Source of the DNA: Acephala macrosclerotiorum
Taxonomy: Eukaryota > Ascomycota > Leotiomycetes > Helotiales > Mollisiaceae
Assembly: GCA_014904845.1 (NCBI GenBank)
Contig: MU119928.1
Span: 1-12,444 of the forward strand
Reading direction: 5' to 3'
DNA: 12,444 nt
Positions 1 through 8,688 of the stretch are shown here, in pieces. Each line of letters starts with the position of its first letter. Positions within the stretch are counted from its first letter, which is position 1. Made by a program: the position numbers and the translations under genes. The notes beneath the pieces were generated by a model. The model was not told the origin of the DNA and did no database searches. It saw only the letters and a list, made by a program, of their open reading frames with translations.

Positions 1-780
1 TTAAAAATTAAAATAATATAATTTATAATATTTTTTTATAATAATTAAAATTTATATTAATTTATAAATAAATAAAATTAATTAAAATAAAAATTAAAAT
101 ATATATATAAAATAAAAAATAAATTAAATTTTTATTATAAAAATAAAAATTATTAATATTAAAATATATATATGTATTTATTATGTATTTTAATTAAAAA
201 AAAATTTAAAATTTAAAAATATATTTATATTTTTAATTTTAAATTTAATTTTTTAAATATAATAAATATAAATTTAAATATATATAATAAAAAATTCGAA
301 TTTTTTTATTATTAATATATTTAAATTTTTAAAAATTAAAAAAAATATGAAAATTTCGTTTTTATAAAATAAATAATTTAATTTTTTTATAATTTAATAA
401 TATATTTTTTAAATATTTTAATATTTTTTAATAATATTAATAATTAATAATAATAATTAATTAAATATATATAAAAAATTTATTTTAAAAATAAAAATAA
501 AATAATATTAATTATATATAATTTTAAATCGTATATAAATATTATATAATATTCGTTTTAATAATAATAATAAATAAAAATTAATATATTAAATAATGTA
601 TTAAATTAAATTAAAAATAATAAAAAAAATATAATATAAATTAATATAATTATTTAATAATTAATAAAAATATTAATATAATAATAAAAATTTAATATTT
701 TATTATTTAAAATATAATTAAAATTAAAATTATTTAATTATAAATTTTAATATTATTTGAAATAAAATATTTTATTAAAT
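1..780. other. Extremely AT-rich decayed DNA, no gene
   Basis: By eye count this stretch has 13 G or C bases in 780, about 98% A+T. Eight of the 13 lie in four CpG dinucleotides. All six frames are broken by frequent TAA stops. The pattern fits repeat DNA mutated to exhaustion by RIP, where CpA (TpG on the other strand) goes to TpA and CpG is spared. That is inference: no ancestral element can be recognised. I see no RNA gene or long repeat. Confidence 0.7.
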
Positions 781-1588
781 TAAATATATTTAAAATAATA
801 AATAATAAACGAATTATATATCGTAATACGAGAAAAAATATCGCAATATTAAATAATTATTAATACGCGAATATTACAATACGCGAATATTATAATACGC
901 GAATATCGTAATACGAAAATATTATAATACGAAATATATTTCAATATAAATTTATTTGAATACATTATATATTTTAAAATAATTGTTTTTTGTTTTACGT
1001 ATTAAATATTAATTTCAATTGTATATTATTTTTATATTGTATACTATATAAATATTTTGTATAATATAAAATAAACGTTTTTAAATAAAATTTTCAACGT
1101 AAAATCAAATAATACTAATTAAAATATTGTAATATTATTAGTTATTAAAATATAAAATATTCGAAAATTAAATAAAATTTTAATATTTTTATTAAAACGA
1201 GAAAATTATTAATTTAATTCAATGTTTAAAACTATTAAATTATATAATTACAAATTATTTATTATATTATAATTTGAATTTTTTGATTTCTATTAATCGC
1301 AACAAAAATTTGTTTTATAAAAAAATGTATTTTAATTAAATTTACGATTTATCGTTTTTGTATTTAAATTATTTTTTAAATTATTAATTTTAAATAGATT
1401 CTTATAAAATTATAATATTGAAATTCTTGTAAAATCGATAAAATTATATTACGATCAATTACAAGCGCAATACTAGCGCTAAAATAATCAAATCGAAAAA
1501 AGTTTTTACATTTAAACGAATTATTTTTATTTACTCGAGATTTCAAAGTAGTAAAAATATTACCATATGAATATTAAATAAAAATATT
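781..1588. other. Moderately AT-rich transition zone, no gene
   Basis: G and C are more frequent here than in 1-780, and CpT/ApG and some CpA/TpG steps survive alongside CpG. It holds the 16-bp minisatellite at 862-941, then unstructured AT-rich DNA leading to the 3' end of the minus-strand gene. A short GCGC-bearing inverted motif lies at 1464-1480. No open frame of useful length was found. It could include the 3' untranslated region of the gene, but no clear poly(A) signal stands out from the background. Confidence 0.6.
862..941. repeat. Minisatellite, five tandem 16-bp units
   Basis: Units begin at 862, 878, 894, 910 and 926. The consensus is AATACGCGAATATTAT. The first three keep the CGCG core, the fourth and fifth have CGAA, and the fifth is the most diverged. 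A further degenerate AATACGAG copy lies at about 825. Each unit is nearly self-complementary (AATA...TATT around CGCG). The CpG-containing core is what has survived in otherwise AT-only surroundings. The function is unknown; it may be a tandem repeat inside a dead element. Confidence 0.85.
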
Positions 1589-2551
1589 TTATCGTATATA
1601 AACTAATATCGCAAAACTAAAAAACTTTAATTGAATGCCCTTGTATATTGTTATAATAACACAAAAGAGAAAAATAAAAATACAAATCCAAGGTATTACA
1701 AATATATAACGAGTGTCGTACAAGCGAAAAAGGAAATACCTAGTTGATCCTGAACCTCTGCTTGGCACTACCTCTTCTCCATCCCGTTTCAGCGCTGGAA
1801 TCATTACGATATATCCTTCTACGCTTGAGAAATCGAATTCCCAGTGCGAAGGGTTATTGTCGATGGCTAAGTGGAGCAGGCTGCTTTGTTGGCAAAGTTC
1901 GACAAGATGATTCTCACGTTGCTCGTCCACATTAAAATATGGCGCGAGATAGTTAGATATCTCGCGCACGATTGCCGATTTATCTAATGAACTAGATCTT
2001 CGTTAGTGTAATAATGCGAATCTTAGGTATATATATATATATATTATATACCTATTTATATCACGTGGAACTGTGGAGGATATAATTGTATGCGCGAGAT
2101 ATCGGCGAATGGCTGCATGCCGCGTATATGGATTGTCAAGCTCTGGTATCCCTTGGTTGCCGGGGCCATGGTGTGGAAAGAAGTTCTCCGTATGTTGTTT
2201 GATGAATACGCTGAGGTCATCGAGGCGTGTGATTATTCTTCTGTCTTCGGTGTACTCTTCTACCTCTGGGTGGATACGGCCTCGGGTGCGGTAATCTCTA
2301 TGCGGTGGCTCTCGCTGACTGCCGTCCGGTGTCTCTAGAGGTCTTGTTGCGGAGCTTCTTCGTCGGTGTTTTGACGCCGAAGTAGCCCTTGCCGAAGAGC
2401 TTCCCGGTCGGTGTTTTGACACTGAACAAGGTCTCCGGCCGTTCGATGACTGTGGTCGTTGGCTAGTCGAAGGATAAGTCGTTCGATCAGGAAGCTCTAT
2501 GGGCCTAGCTGGTGGTGGTGGTGGTTCATCGCTATACTTTCCTCCACACAT
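1589..2551 (-). CDS. Two-exon fungal hypothetical protein, about 300 aa
   Basis: The coding model is complement(join(1589..1991,2052..2551)): 903 bases, 300 residues plus stop, in frame across the intron. The start at 2551 is the first in-frame ATG after an upstream TGA (near 2672) and has A at -3. Residues 1-100 are Pro/Ser/Arg-rich and probably disordered, with a Pro run at 10-14 and a 15-residue tandem repeat at 43-72. Conserved-looking blocks follow: LDDLSVFIKQHTENFF (110-125), DNPYTRHAAIRRYLAHTI (139-156), an 'APYFNVDEQREN' block (182-194), SHWEFDF (215-221) and GYIVMIPALKR (226-236). From memory, this order resembles a large uncharacterised Pezizomycotina family; no function is known to me. 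Compared with that memory the stretch between the second and third blocks looks short. Residues 252-300 are read from AT-rich DNA, include a chance-like hydrophobic run (about 263-283), and may not be real; a second intron or earlier stop is possible. There is no signal peptide. Slices 2101-2160 and 2401-2460 are 53% and 55% G+C, unlike the flanks. Confidence 0.75.
1942..1967. repeat. Perfect 10-bp inverted repeat in exon 2
   Basis: GCGCGAGATA at 1942-1951 and TATCTCGCGC at 1958-1967 are exact reverse complements around a 6-base loop. They lie near the start of exon 2, encoding Arg-Glu-Ile-Ser-Asn-Tyr-Leu-Ala-Pro. The same decamer GCGCGAGATA occurs again at 2092-2101 in exon 1, where it encodes the Tyr-Leu-Ala of the second conserved block. 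Five GC-rich pairs make this a stable RNA hairpin 25 bases downstream of the acceptor. Confidence 0.85.
1992..2051 (-). other. Spliceosomal intron, 60 bases, phase 2
   Basis: On the minus strand the donor is AG|GTATAT (GT at 2051-2050), the branch site is a perfect CTAAC (2006-2002), and the acceptor is CTAG ending at 1992, 11 bases past the branch adenosine. Removal joins AG to T, making a Ser codon (residue 167), and puts both exons in one frame. The length is typical of filamentous ascomycetes. An alternative acceptor AAG at 1998 is also in phase but sits only a few bases from the branch point. If the intron is retained, translation stops at the TAA inside the branch site, giving 182 residues. 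The 5' half is a TA-repeat. Confidence 0.82.
2024..2054. repeat. Inverted repeat covering the 5' splice site
   Basis: Perfect 10-bp arms TAGGTATATA (2024-2033) and TATATACCTA (2045-2054) flank an 11-base AT loop. The right arm includes the exon-1/intron junction and the GTATAT donor on the minus strand. In the pre-mRNA the donor could therefore pair with sequence 20-30 bases downstream. A regulatory role is inference, and the stem is mostly A-U and so weak. Confidence 0.8.
2352..2420 (-). repeat. In-frame 45-base duplication in exon 1
   Basis: Two 24-base segments at 2352-2375 and 2397-2420 match except for a few bases and are offset by exactly 45 bases (15 codons). They encode the repeated Ser-Lys-His-Arg motif at residues 45-48 and 60-63, so residues 43-57 and 58-72 form a tandem pair of 15-residue units rich in Ser, Arg and Ala. 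Such repeats are common in disordered fungal N-termini and suggest a replication-slippage expansion. Confidence 0.75.
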
Positions 2552-2925
2552 GCTGATGCTTTGGTCCTTCCTAATGCTGATGCTCCCCCATGACCAGCTG
2601 GAGCGTGTGCATATTCTCTGCGGTGTTGAGTCGCGGGTCGGTGTACTAAATAAAACTCTGTATAATAATTTTCACGGGTACTCCAAAGATCTGGTCAAAA
2701 GAGAATCTCCCGCTCCCTTCCTAGTAGCTAATGAATTTCCCGTTGTTTACACGAAGACCCAATGCATCTACTAGAGATTTGAAAGGCCAATTATTCAGGT
2801 CGGAGGGGTAAAGGGGACATTGATCAATCCAGTAATACGAGTATGTCATTGACCGGTCCAATTGAGCGACGACACGAGAATATGCGTTACTATTGCTATT
2901 TTTATATTATTTGCGCTTTAAAAAA
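2552..2925 (-). promoter_or_regulatory. Probable 5' region and promoter of the gene
   Basis: This is the GC-moderate stretch between the start codon and the AT-rich block. Visible elements are two AGGGG (CCCCT on the coding strand) motifs at 2804-2816, CCAAT pentamers on the plus strand at 2787-2791 and 2858-2862, and an 8-bp palindrome GACCGGTC at 2851-2858. An 11-base direct repeat ATGCTGATGCT occurs at 2550-2560 and 2574-2584, the first overlapping the start codon. No convincing TATA box is seen. The coding frame stays open upstream to the TGA near 2672 without another ATG, and a TATTTAG near 2650 could be a 3' splice site of an upstream noncoding or coding exon. Transcription start is unknown. 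Confidence 0.45.
2804..2816 (-). promoter_or_regulatory. Paired STRE-like CCCCT motifs
   Basis: AGGGG occurs at 2804-2808 and again at 2812-2816 on the plus strand, which is CCCCT twice on the coding strand, about 255-265 bases before the start codon. CCCCT is the stress response element bound by C2H2 zinc-finger factors of the Msn2/4 type. Two copies so close together may be meaningful, but a five-base motif is weak evidence. Confidence 0.3.
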
Positions 2926-3582
2926 GAAAAAAAGTTCGATAATAAATTAAAAAAACGTTTTATTTCAATTAGCGTATAAATATTAATTTATAAAAATTTA
3001 TTAAATAATAAAAAATAATAAATATATATATAAAAAAAATTTATTATTAATTTATTAAATAATTTAATTTTTTATAATAAATATATTAATTAAATATTAA
3101 TATTAATTATAAAAAAAAATTTATATTATATTTATTAAATATTTAAAAATTAAATTTAAAATATATTATTATTTTTTAATTTTAATTAATTATTTTATTT
3201 AGTTTTAATAATAATTAATATATTATAATTTTATTATAAAAAATTTATTAAATAAAATTATAAATTTATATTTGAAATATATTTTAAAATTAAAAAAAAA
3301 TTAATAATAATATTTTATATTTAATTTATATTCAATTTATAATTAAATATTATAATATTTATAATTTTTTTTTTAAATTTTAAATTTTTTAATTTAATAT
3401 ATTTTAATAATATTTTATAATTTTTTTTTTTATATTTTTTATTTAAAAATTTTATTATATAAATAATAATTTTAATAATTAATTTAATTTTTATATTAAT
3501 TTTTAATTATTTTTTTTTAAATATTTTAATTTTTATATTTTATTAATTAAAAAAACAAATAAAATTCAAATATAATTTATAT

Positions 3583-3624
3583 AAATAAAATATAATAAAT
3601 AAAATATAATAAATAAAATATAAT
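3583..3624. repeat. Three exact 14-bp tandem copies
   Basis: The unit AAATAAAATATAAT is repeated exactly at 3583, 3597 and 3611, with a partial copy after. It lies in near-pure A+T sequence. Exact identity over 42 bases suggests recent slippage rather than chance, although composition lowers the significance. Confidence 0.75.
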
Positions 3625-3884
3625 AAATATAAATTATAAAAATAATTTTATATAAATTAATTTAATATATTTAATATATAATTTAATATTTCAAATTACG
3701 TTTTTCGTAATATTAATAATTTTTTTTTATAATAAAAAATATTATAAAAAATAAATTAAAAAAAATAAATTTACGATATTATTATATATAATATATAATT
3801 TAATTTTATAATTTAATATTATACGACGTTAATAAATATAAAAAAAGTTTTTTATATATATTTTTAAATTTTTTTTTTAATTTT

Positions 3885-3948
3885 AATAATGATAATAATA
3901 ATAATAATAATAATAAAAATTTTTTTTTATAATATTATTATTATTATT
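3885..3948. repeat. (AAT)10 microsatellite and (ATT)5 inverted partner
   Basis: Ten AAT-type triplets (3885-3914, the third being GAT) are followed after a short A/T spacer by five ATT triplets (3934-3948). The two arrays are complementary and could fold into a 15-bp AT hairpin. This is probably slippage in low-complexity DNA. Confidence 0.75.
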
Positions 3949-6305
3949 ACGTTTTTTAATTAAAATTCAATTTTATATATTAAAAATTAATAAATAATAT
4001 TTTTATATTATAATAATTTATAATAAATAATTTTAATTTTATTAAAATATAATATATTTTTTATATAAAATTATATATTAAATATTTTTAATATAAATTT
4101 AATTTATTTAATTTAATTTTTAATTCATATAATAATTTTATTAATATTTAAATTTTTTTTAATATTTTATTTAATATTAATTTAATTAAATAAATAATAA
4201 TTAATAATAATAATTTTATATTTAATTTAAAAATTTAAATTTTTATTATTTATAAATAAATCGTTTATAAAAACGAAAGATTTTATATAATAAAAATTAA
4301 TAAAAATATATTTAATTCTTTTTTTAAATTATTTAATTATTATTTTAAATATTTATTTAAAATAATAATTTTTATATTTATAAAATTTTAATATTAAATA
4401 ATTATATTTAAATTAAATATTATTTTCGATTAATAAATTATTATTAAATATATATTATAAATTTATTATTTTTAATATTTTTTTATATAAATATTAAATT
4501 TTAAATTCATAAATTATAATTATTTTTTTAATAAAAAAATATTATATAAAAACGTTTTAATTAATTTTATAATAAATTAAATTTTTTTAATTTTTAATTT
4601 TTAAATTTAATTTTTTATTATATATAAAATAAAAATAAAAATAAAATTAAATATTAATTTATTAATTTTTTTTAAATCGTTAATAATTATATATAAAATT
4701 TTTTTTTTATTATTATTATACGTTTAAATAATAAATTTTAATTTTTTATATAAATAATTTATTATTATTTTTTTAATTTTATTAATAAATTTAAAATTAA
4801 ATTATTTTTTTATAAATAATAAAATTATATTATATAAATTTGAACAATTTTTAATAATTAAATTATTATTTTTTTATTATTATTTTTATATAATAATTAT
4901 AAATTAATTATAATTTTTTTTAATATAATTAATATAAAATAATTATTATTATTTTTATTATATAAAATTAATTTTTAGTATTTTTATTTTTAAATTAATT
5001 AATTATTTCTTAATAATTATTTTATTAATAATAAATAATAATTTATATAATTTTATTTATTTATTTTTTATTATATTATATATTTAATTATAATATTAAT
5101 TATATAAAATTTATTTTTTATAATAAAAATATTTTATATTTATTATTATATAAATAAAAATAAAAAAATTAAAATTAAATTATTTAATTTAATAAAACTA
5201 TTTATAATTTTTATAATTATTTATAAAATTAAACTTTTATTTAATTATTCGTTTTTTAATTTTTATTAAAAAAATTTTATATAAATATTATAAAAATATA
5301 TAATATTTTTCGATTTTATTAAAATTATTATAAATTTTTATAAATATTTTTTTAATATTAATTATTATTATATAATTTTTTTTTTTAAAATTCGATTAAT
5401 ATAAATTTTTTTTAATATTATATATAAAAAAAATTTAATAATTTTTAATATATATTAATTTATATTTATATTTTTTAAAATGAAATAAATTTTTTTTTAA
5501 TATTATTAATTTTTAATAAAAAATTAAAATTAAATTAATAATATTAATAAAATACAAATAAATATTATTAAATAATTTATATAAAAATATTTAAAATTTT
5601 AAATATAATTAATTAAATATAATAAATTTTTTAAAATAAATTGATTAAATAATTTAAATTAATAAAATAATAAAATTTTAAATATTATTTATATATAAAA
5701 ATATTAAAAAATTAATATTAAAATACGATTATTAAATTATTATAAATAAATTATTAAAATATATTTAATTAATTTAATAATATTAATTTAATTTTTTTAA
5801 TGTTATTATAATTTTATTATAATATTATTAATTTTTTTTATATATATATAATATTAATATTTTTTATAATAAATAATTTTATTTAAATTTAATTAATTTA
5901 TTAAAAAATTTCATAGTTTTATAATTTCGAATTAATATATAATCGATTTAATACAAAATATTAAAATTTTAATAAATATACGATTATAATTATAAATTAT
6001 ATAAAAATTGTAAATAAATTAAAATTTAATTAAATATTTTTATATTTCAATTTTCAAATAATATTATTAATTTATTATTACGTAAATTAATAAAATATAA
6101 TTATATTTAATTAAAATAATAATCGTTAAATTTTTAAATACGTTTTTATTTTAAGTATTTAAATATTAAAATATTAAAAATTTATTTTACAAATGTATAA
6201 TTTTTAAAAAAAATTTAAAATTTTTTTTTTTAATAAATATAATCGTAATAATTATTTATAATCAATAAAATTAATCGTAGCAATTTAATATAAGAAAAAG
6301 AAATC

Positions 6306-6324
6306 CTAGAAAATGTTTTTCTAG
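6306..6324. repeat. Hairpin, 8-bp arms, 3-base loop
   Basis: CTAGAAAA (6306-6313) and TTTTCTAG (6317-6324) are perfect reverse complements around TGT. Two nearby palindromic sites are AATTGCGCAATT at 6411-6422 and an AGAAAG/CTTTCT pair at 6428-6450. No role is evident. Confidence 0.75.
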
Positions 6325-6546
6325 AGTATTTTTTTAGTATAAAACTTTATTAAAAACGCGTTTTCATTTAAAATTTTAAGATTTTAAATTGTAAAAATAC
6401 TTAAAAATTCAATTGCGCAATTTTCAAAGAAAGTTTCAAGAGATCTTTCTCTGGTAAATAACTTTTTATAATTAATTGAATCGATCGTAATAATTAAATA
6501 TAAAACGAGAATTCTAAAAAATGTTTTTTTAAATTAAACTCTTTAT

Positions 6547-6572
6547 TAATCGACTATTCTCTAAGTCGATTA
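6547..6572. repeat. Hairpin, 8-bp arms, 10-base loop
   Basis: TAATCGAC (6547-6554) and GTCGATTA (6565-6572) are exact reverse complements. Each arm carries a CpG, which makes the match less likely from base composition alone. Confidence 0.7.
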
Positions 6573-7053
6573 CTTCGTTTAATTTATTATTATTTACTTT
6601 CAATTTTAATAATTTTTTTATTTTTCAATAATTATATAAAATAAAATAAAAATAATACTAATAAAACTATTAAAATCTAACGATATATTTTAACGATTTT
6701 CAATTTTTATTTGTACTTTATAAATAGTTTTAATATCGATGAATTTGAAATTTGAATTAATTATTATTTTTTATTATTTTTTAAACTCAAATTGTATTAT
6801 TTTAATCTCAAATTGTTTGATTCGATATTTATATTGTATAATAATAAAATTTTTATCGTTTAAATTTTTAATTACTTTTTTAGAAAATATTCTAGTAATT
6901 GTAAAATCGATTATTTTAAATCTCGTGATTTAACGAGTATAATCTCGAATATTTTTACTTTTTTGAGAAGTTTTAAAAACAATTAATAATATATTTTAAT
7001 TTTATTCAAATATTGAATTTTTTATTAAAATTTTTAAAATTGATTCGATCGCT

Positions 7054-7076
7054 TTATTACTATTTTTAAGTAATAA
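7054..7076. repeat. Hairpin, 8-bp arms, 7-base loop
   Basis: TTATTACT (7054-7061) pairs exactly with AGTAATAA (7069-7076). AT-only arms apart from one C/G pair, so it may be chance. Confidence 0.55.
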
Positions 7077-8561
7077 TCGATTTATAAAAAACTTCGATAA
7101 TTTAATCGATTATAATTTTAAAATTGATTATTTTATTTTACAATTTGTAAGTATTAAAATATTTATTCGAATTAACTTATAATAATTCAAAAAGTTTCAT
7201 TTTTCAATAAAAATTGAATCGTTTAAAAAAGTCAAAATATTAAATCGCTTTTAGTAAATATACTTTAAAAAAAAAAATACGAATAAATCTAAAAATTAAA
7301 ATACATATAAAATATATAGTAATAAAAATAATAAATAAATATTATTTGAATAATACTCTTATATAAACTTTAATATTTTATGATTTCTATAATTATTTAA
7401 TATAAATAAACGAAACTTTTTAAAGTCACGTAATACTATTTAAAATATAAAAACTTTTTATAATTATTTAAAAGTAATATTATTAGAAATCTATTTATTT
7501 TCAATTGTAATAAACTTTTAGTCTTTGTAAAAATATAATTTTATAAAAAACTATTATTATTAAATTGATTTATTTTTGAATATAATTAATAAATATAATA
7601 TTTTCTCGATTATTAAAATATACTCGATAAATAAAATTCAAATTTTATATTTTGATTATTTTTTTTGAATAAAGTATTTTTCAATATTTTTTATTATTAA
7701 TTTTTTTTTTTTTTTGATTTTCTATAATTTTTGTTTCGTTTATATTTTAACGATTTTTCGATTTAATAATTTTAATAATCGAAATTTCTAGTTTTTAAAA
7801 TCAATTTTTAAAAATATTGAAAATAGTATTATTAATATATATAAAATCGATTTTGAATTATTTTTTAATTTTAAAAATAGAATTTCGACGAAAAAAATCG
7901 ATTATTTAACGTTTTTTAAATAATATTATATTATATTTAGTAATTAAAATTCGTTCGATAAAAACTCGAATTTGTTTATAAATTGAATTTTATTTAAAGT
8001 ATTTTTAAATAAGTATTTAATTCGTAAAACGTTGTTTTTAAATTAAAAAAAACTTTTAACGATATATATAAATTTTTAATCGAAAAAAGTAATCTAATTT
8101 TCTATTTTAAAATATAATTCGTAGTATATTTTACTTAAAATTAATTTTGCATTTAAATTTACTATTAATTATATTTTTAAACGCGTATTGAATATCGTTT
8201 TTAATATATAAAAATTTTATAATCATTTTTAATTAATTATAAAATTTGAAAAAATTTTATTAAAAAACAATTAAAATATTTAATTTTAAAATAAAAGTAT
8301 AAAAATAGTAATATATTAAACGAAATAATCGATTTAAAAAGTAACCGATTAATAAAAAGATTGATTTAATATAAAACTTTATAATAAATACGTTTTTATT
8401 TTAAATACTAGAAATTTATCAATTTATTAATTTTATTACTCGATAGAATTTTAAATTATTATTTTATTTCAATAATTATATTAATTTCAAATGTTTATAA
8501 AACGTTCAAATTAAAAGTTTTTAATTTAAAACTTAAAATAAAAGTAAATTACTAAAATCGA

Positions 8562-8601
8562 AGACTTTGTAATCTCTCGTAGAAACGCTTTTACGAAGTC
8601 T
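8562..8601. repeat. Hairpin with 11-bp arms, one wobble pair
   Basis: AGACTTTGTAA (8562-8572) pairs with TTACGAAGTCT (8591-8601) with a single G-U when read as plus-strand RNA. The 18-base loop contains a small nested CGT/ACG stem. It lies 27 bases before the stronger hairpin at 8629-8688, so the two may form one structured unit. Confidence 0.7.
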
Positions 8602-8628
8602 GCGAAATAAAATATACGTCGAGTAAAG

Positions 8629-8688
8629 AAAGAAAAAACTCGTTCGTTATTAGTTTATTTAGTAAATCGTCGAACGAGTTTTTTCTTT
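8629..8688. repeat. Strong hairpin, perfect 18-bp arms, 24-base loop
   Basis: AAAGAAAAAACTCGTTCG (8629-8646) and its exact reverse complement (8671-8688) flank a 24-base loop. The GC-bearing CTCGTTCG part closes the stem at the loop, and A/T runs lie outside. Read either way, the arm ends in T-rich sequence, resembling a bidirectional terminator or small-RNA precursor. It sits exactly where the milder block gives way to the next near-pure AT block. No coding sequence adjoins it. Confidence 0.85.

Larger units (their letters stand above)
2926..5910. other. Near-pure A+T block, no gene
   Basis: From about 2981 the sequence becomes almost wholly A and T. In 3001-3540 only three of 540 bases are G or C (99.4% A+T). 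Elsewhere in the block the remaining C and G are mostly CpG. It contains short low-complexity arrays (3583-3624; 3885-3948) and long A or T runs. Stops occur in all frames every few codons. It is best explained as a repeat destroyed by RIP, though no ancestry can be read. Confidence 0.7.

Noticed and set aside
862..941. CRISPR-like array
   Set aside because: The units are contiguous 16-bp tandem copies with no spacers.
1589..1969. A separate membrane protein beginning at 1969
   Set aside because: The frame has only a GTG at 1969 and joins exactly in phase to the upstream exon. The hydrophobic tail comes from T-rich DNA rather than a recognisable membrane family.
1713..2338. Several plus-strand frames opposite the gene (1713-1910, 1744-1935, 2073-2294, 2090-2338)
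   Set aside because: They are antisense to the two exons, overlap one another, and lack the conserved blocks and splice logic of the minus-strand model.
2499..2774. A 91-residue plus-strand frame
   Set aside because: Its Gly run is the complement of the Pro run at the gene's N-terminus, and the rest is promoter sequence. No independent support.
6739..6933. A 64-residue open frame on the plus strand
   Set aside because: It is built almost wholly of Ile, Leu, Phe, Asn and Lys from AT-rich codons, has no start context, and lies in decayed DNA. A chance frame is more likely.
8629..8688. Bacterial rho-independent terminator
   Set aside because: The shape fits, but the window is eukaryotic and no gene ends nearby.
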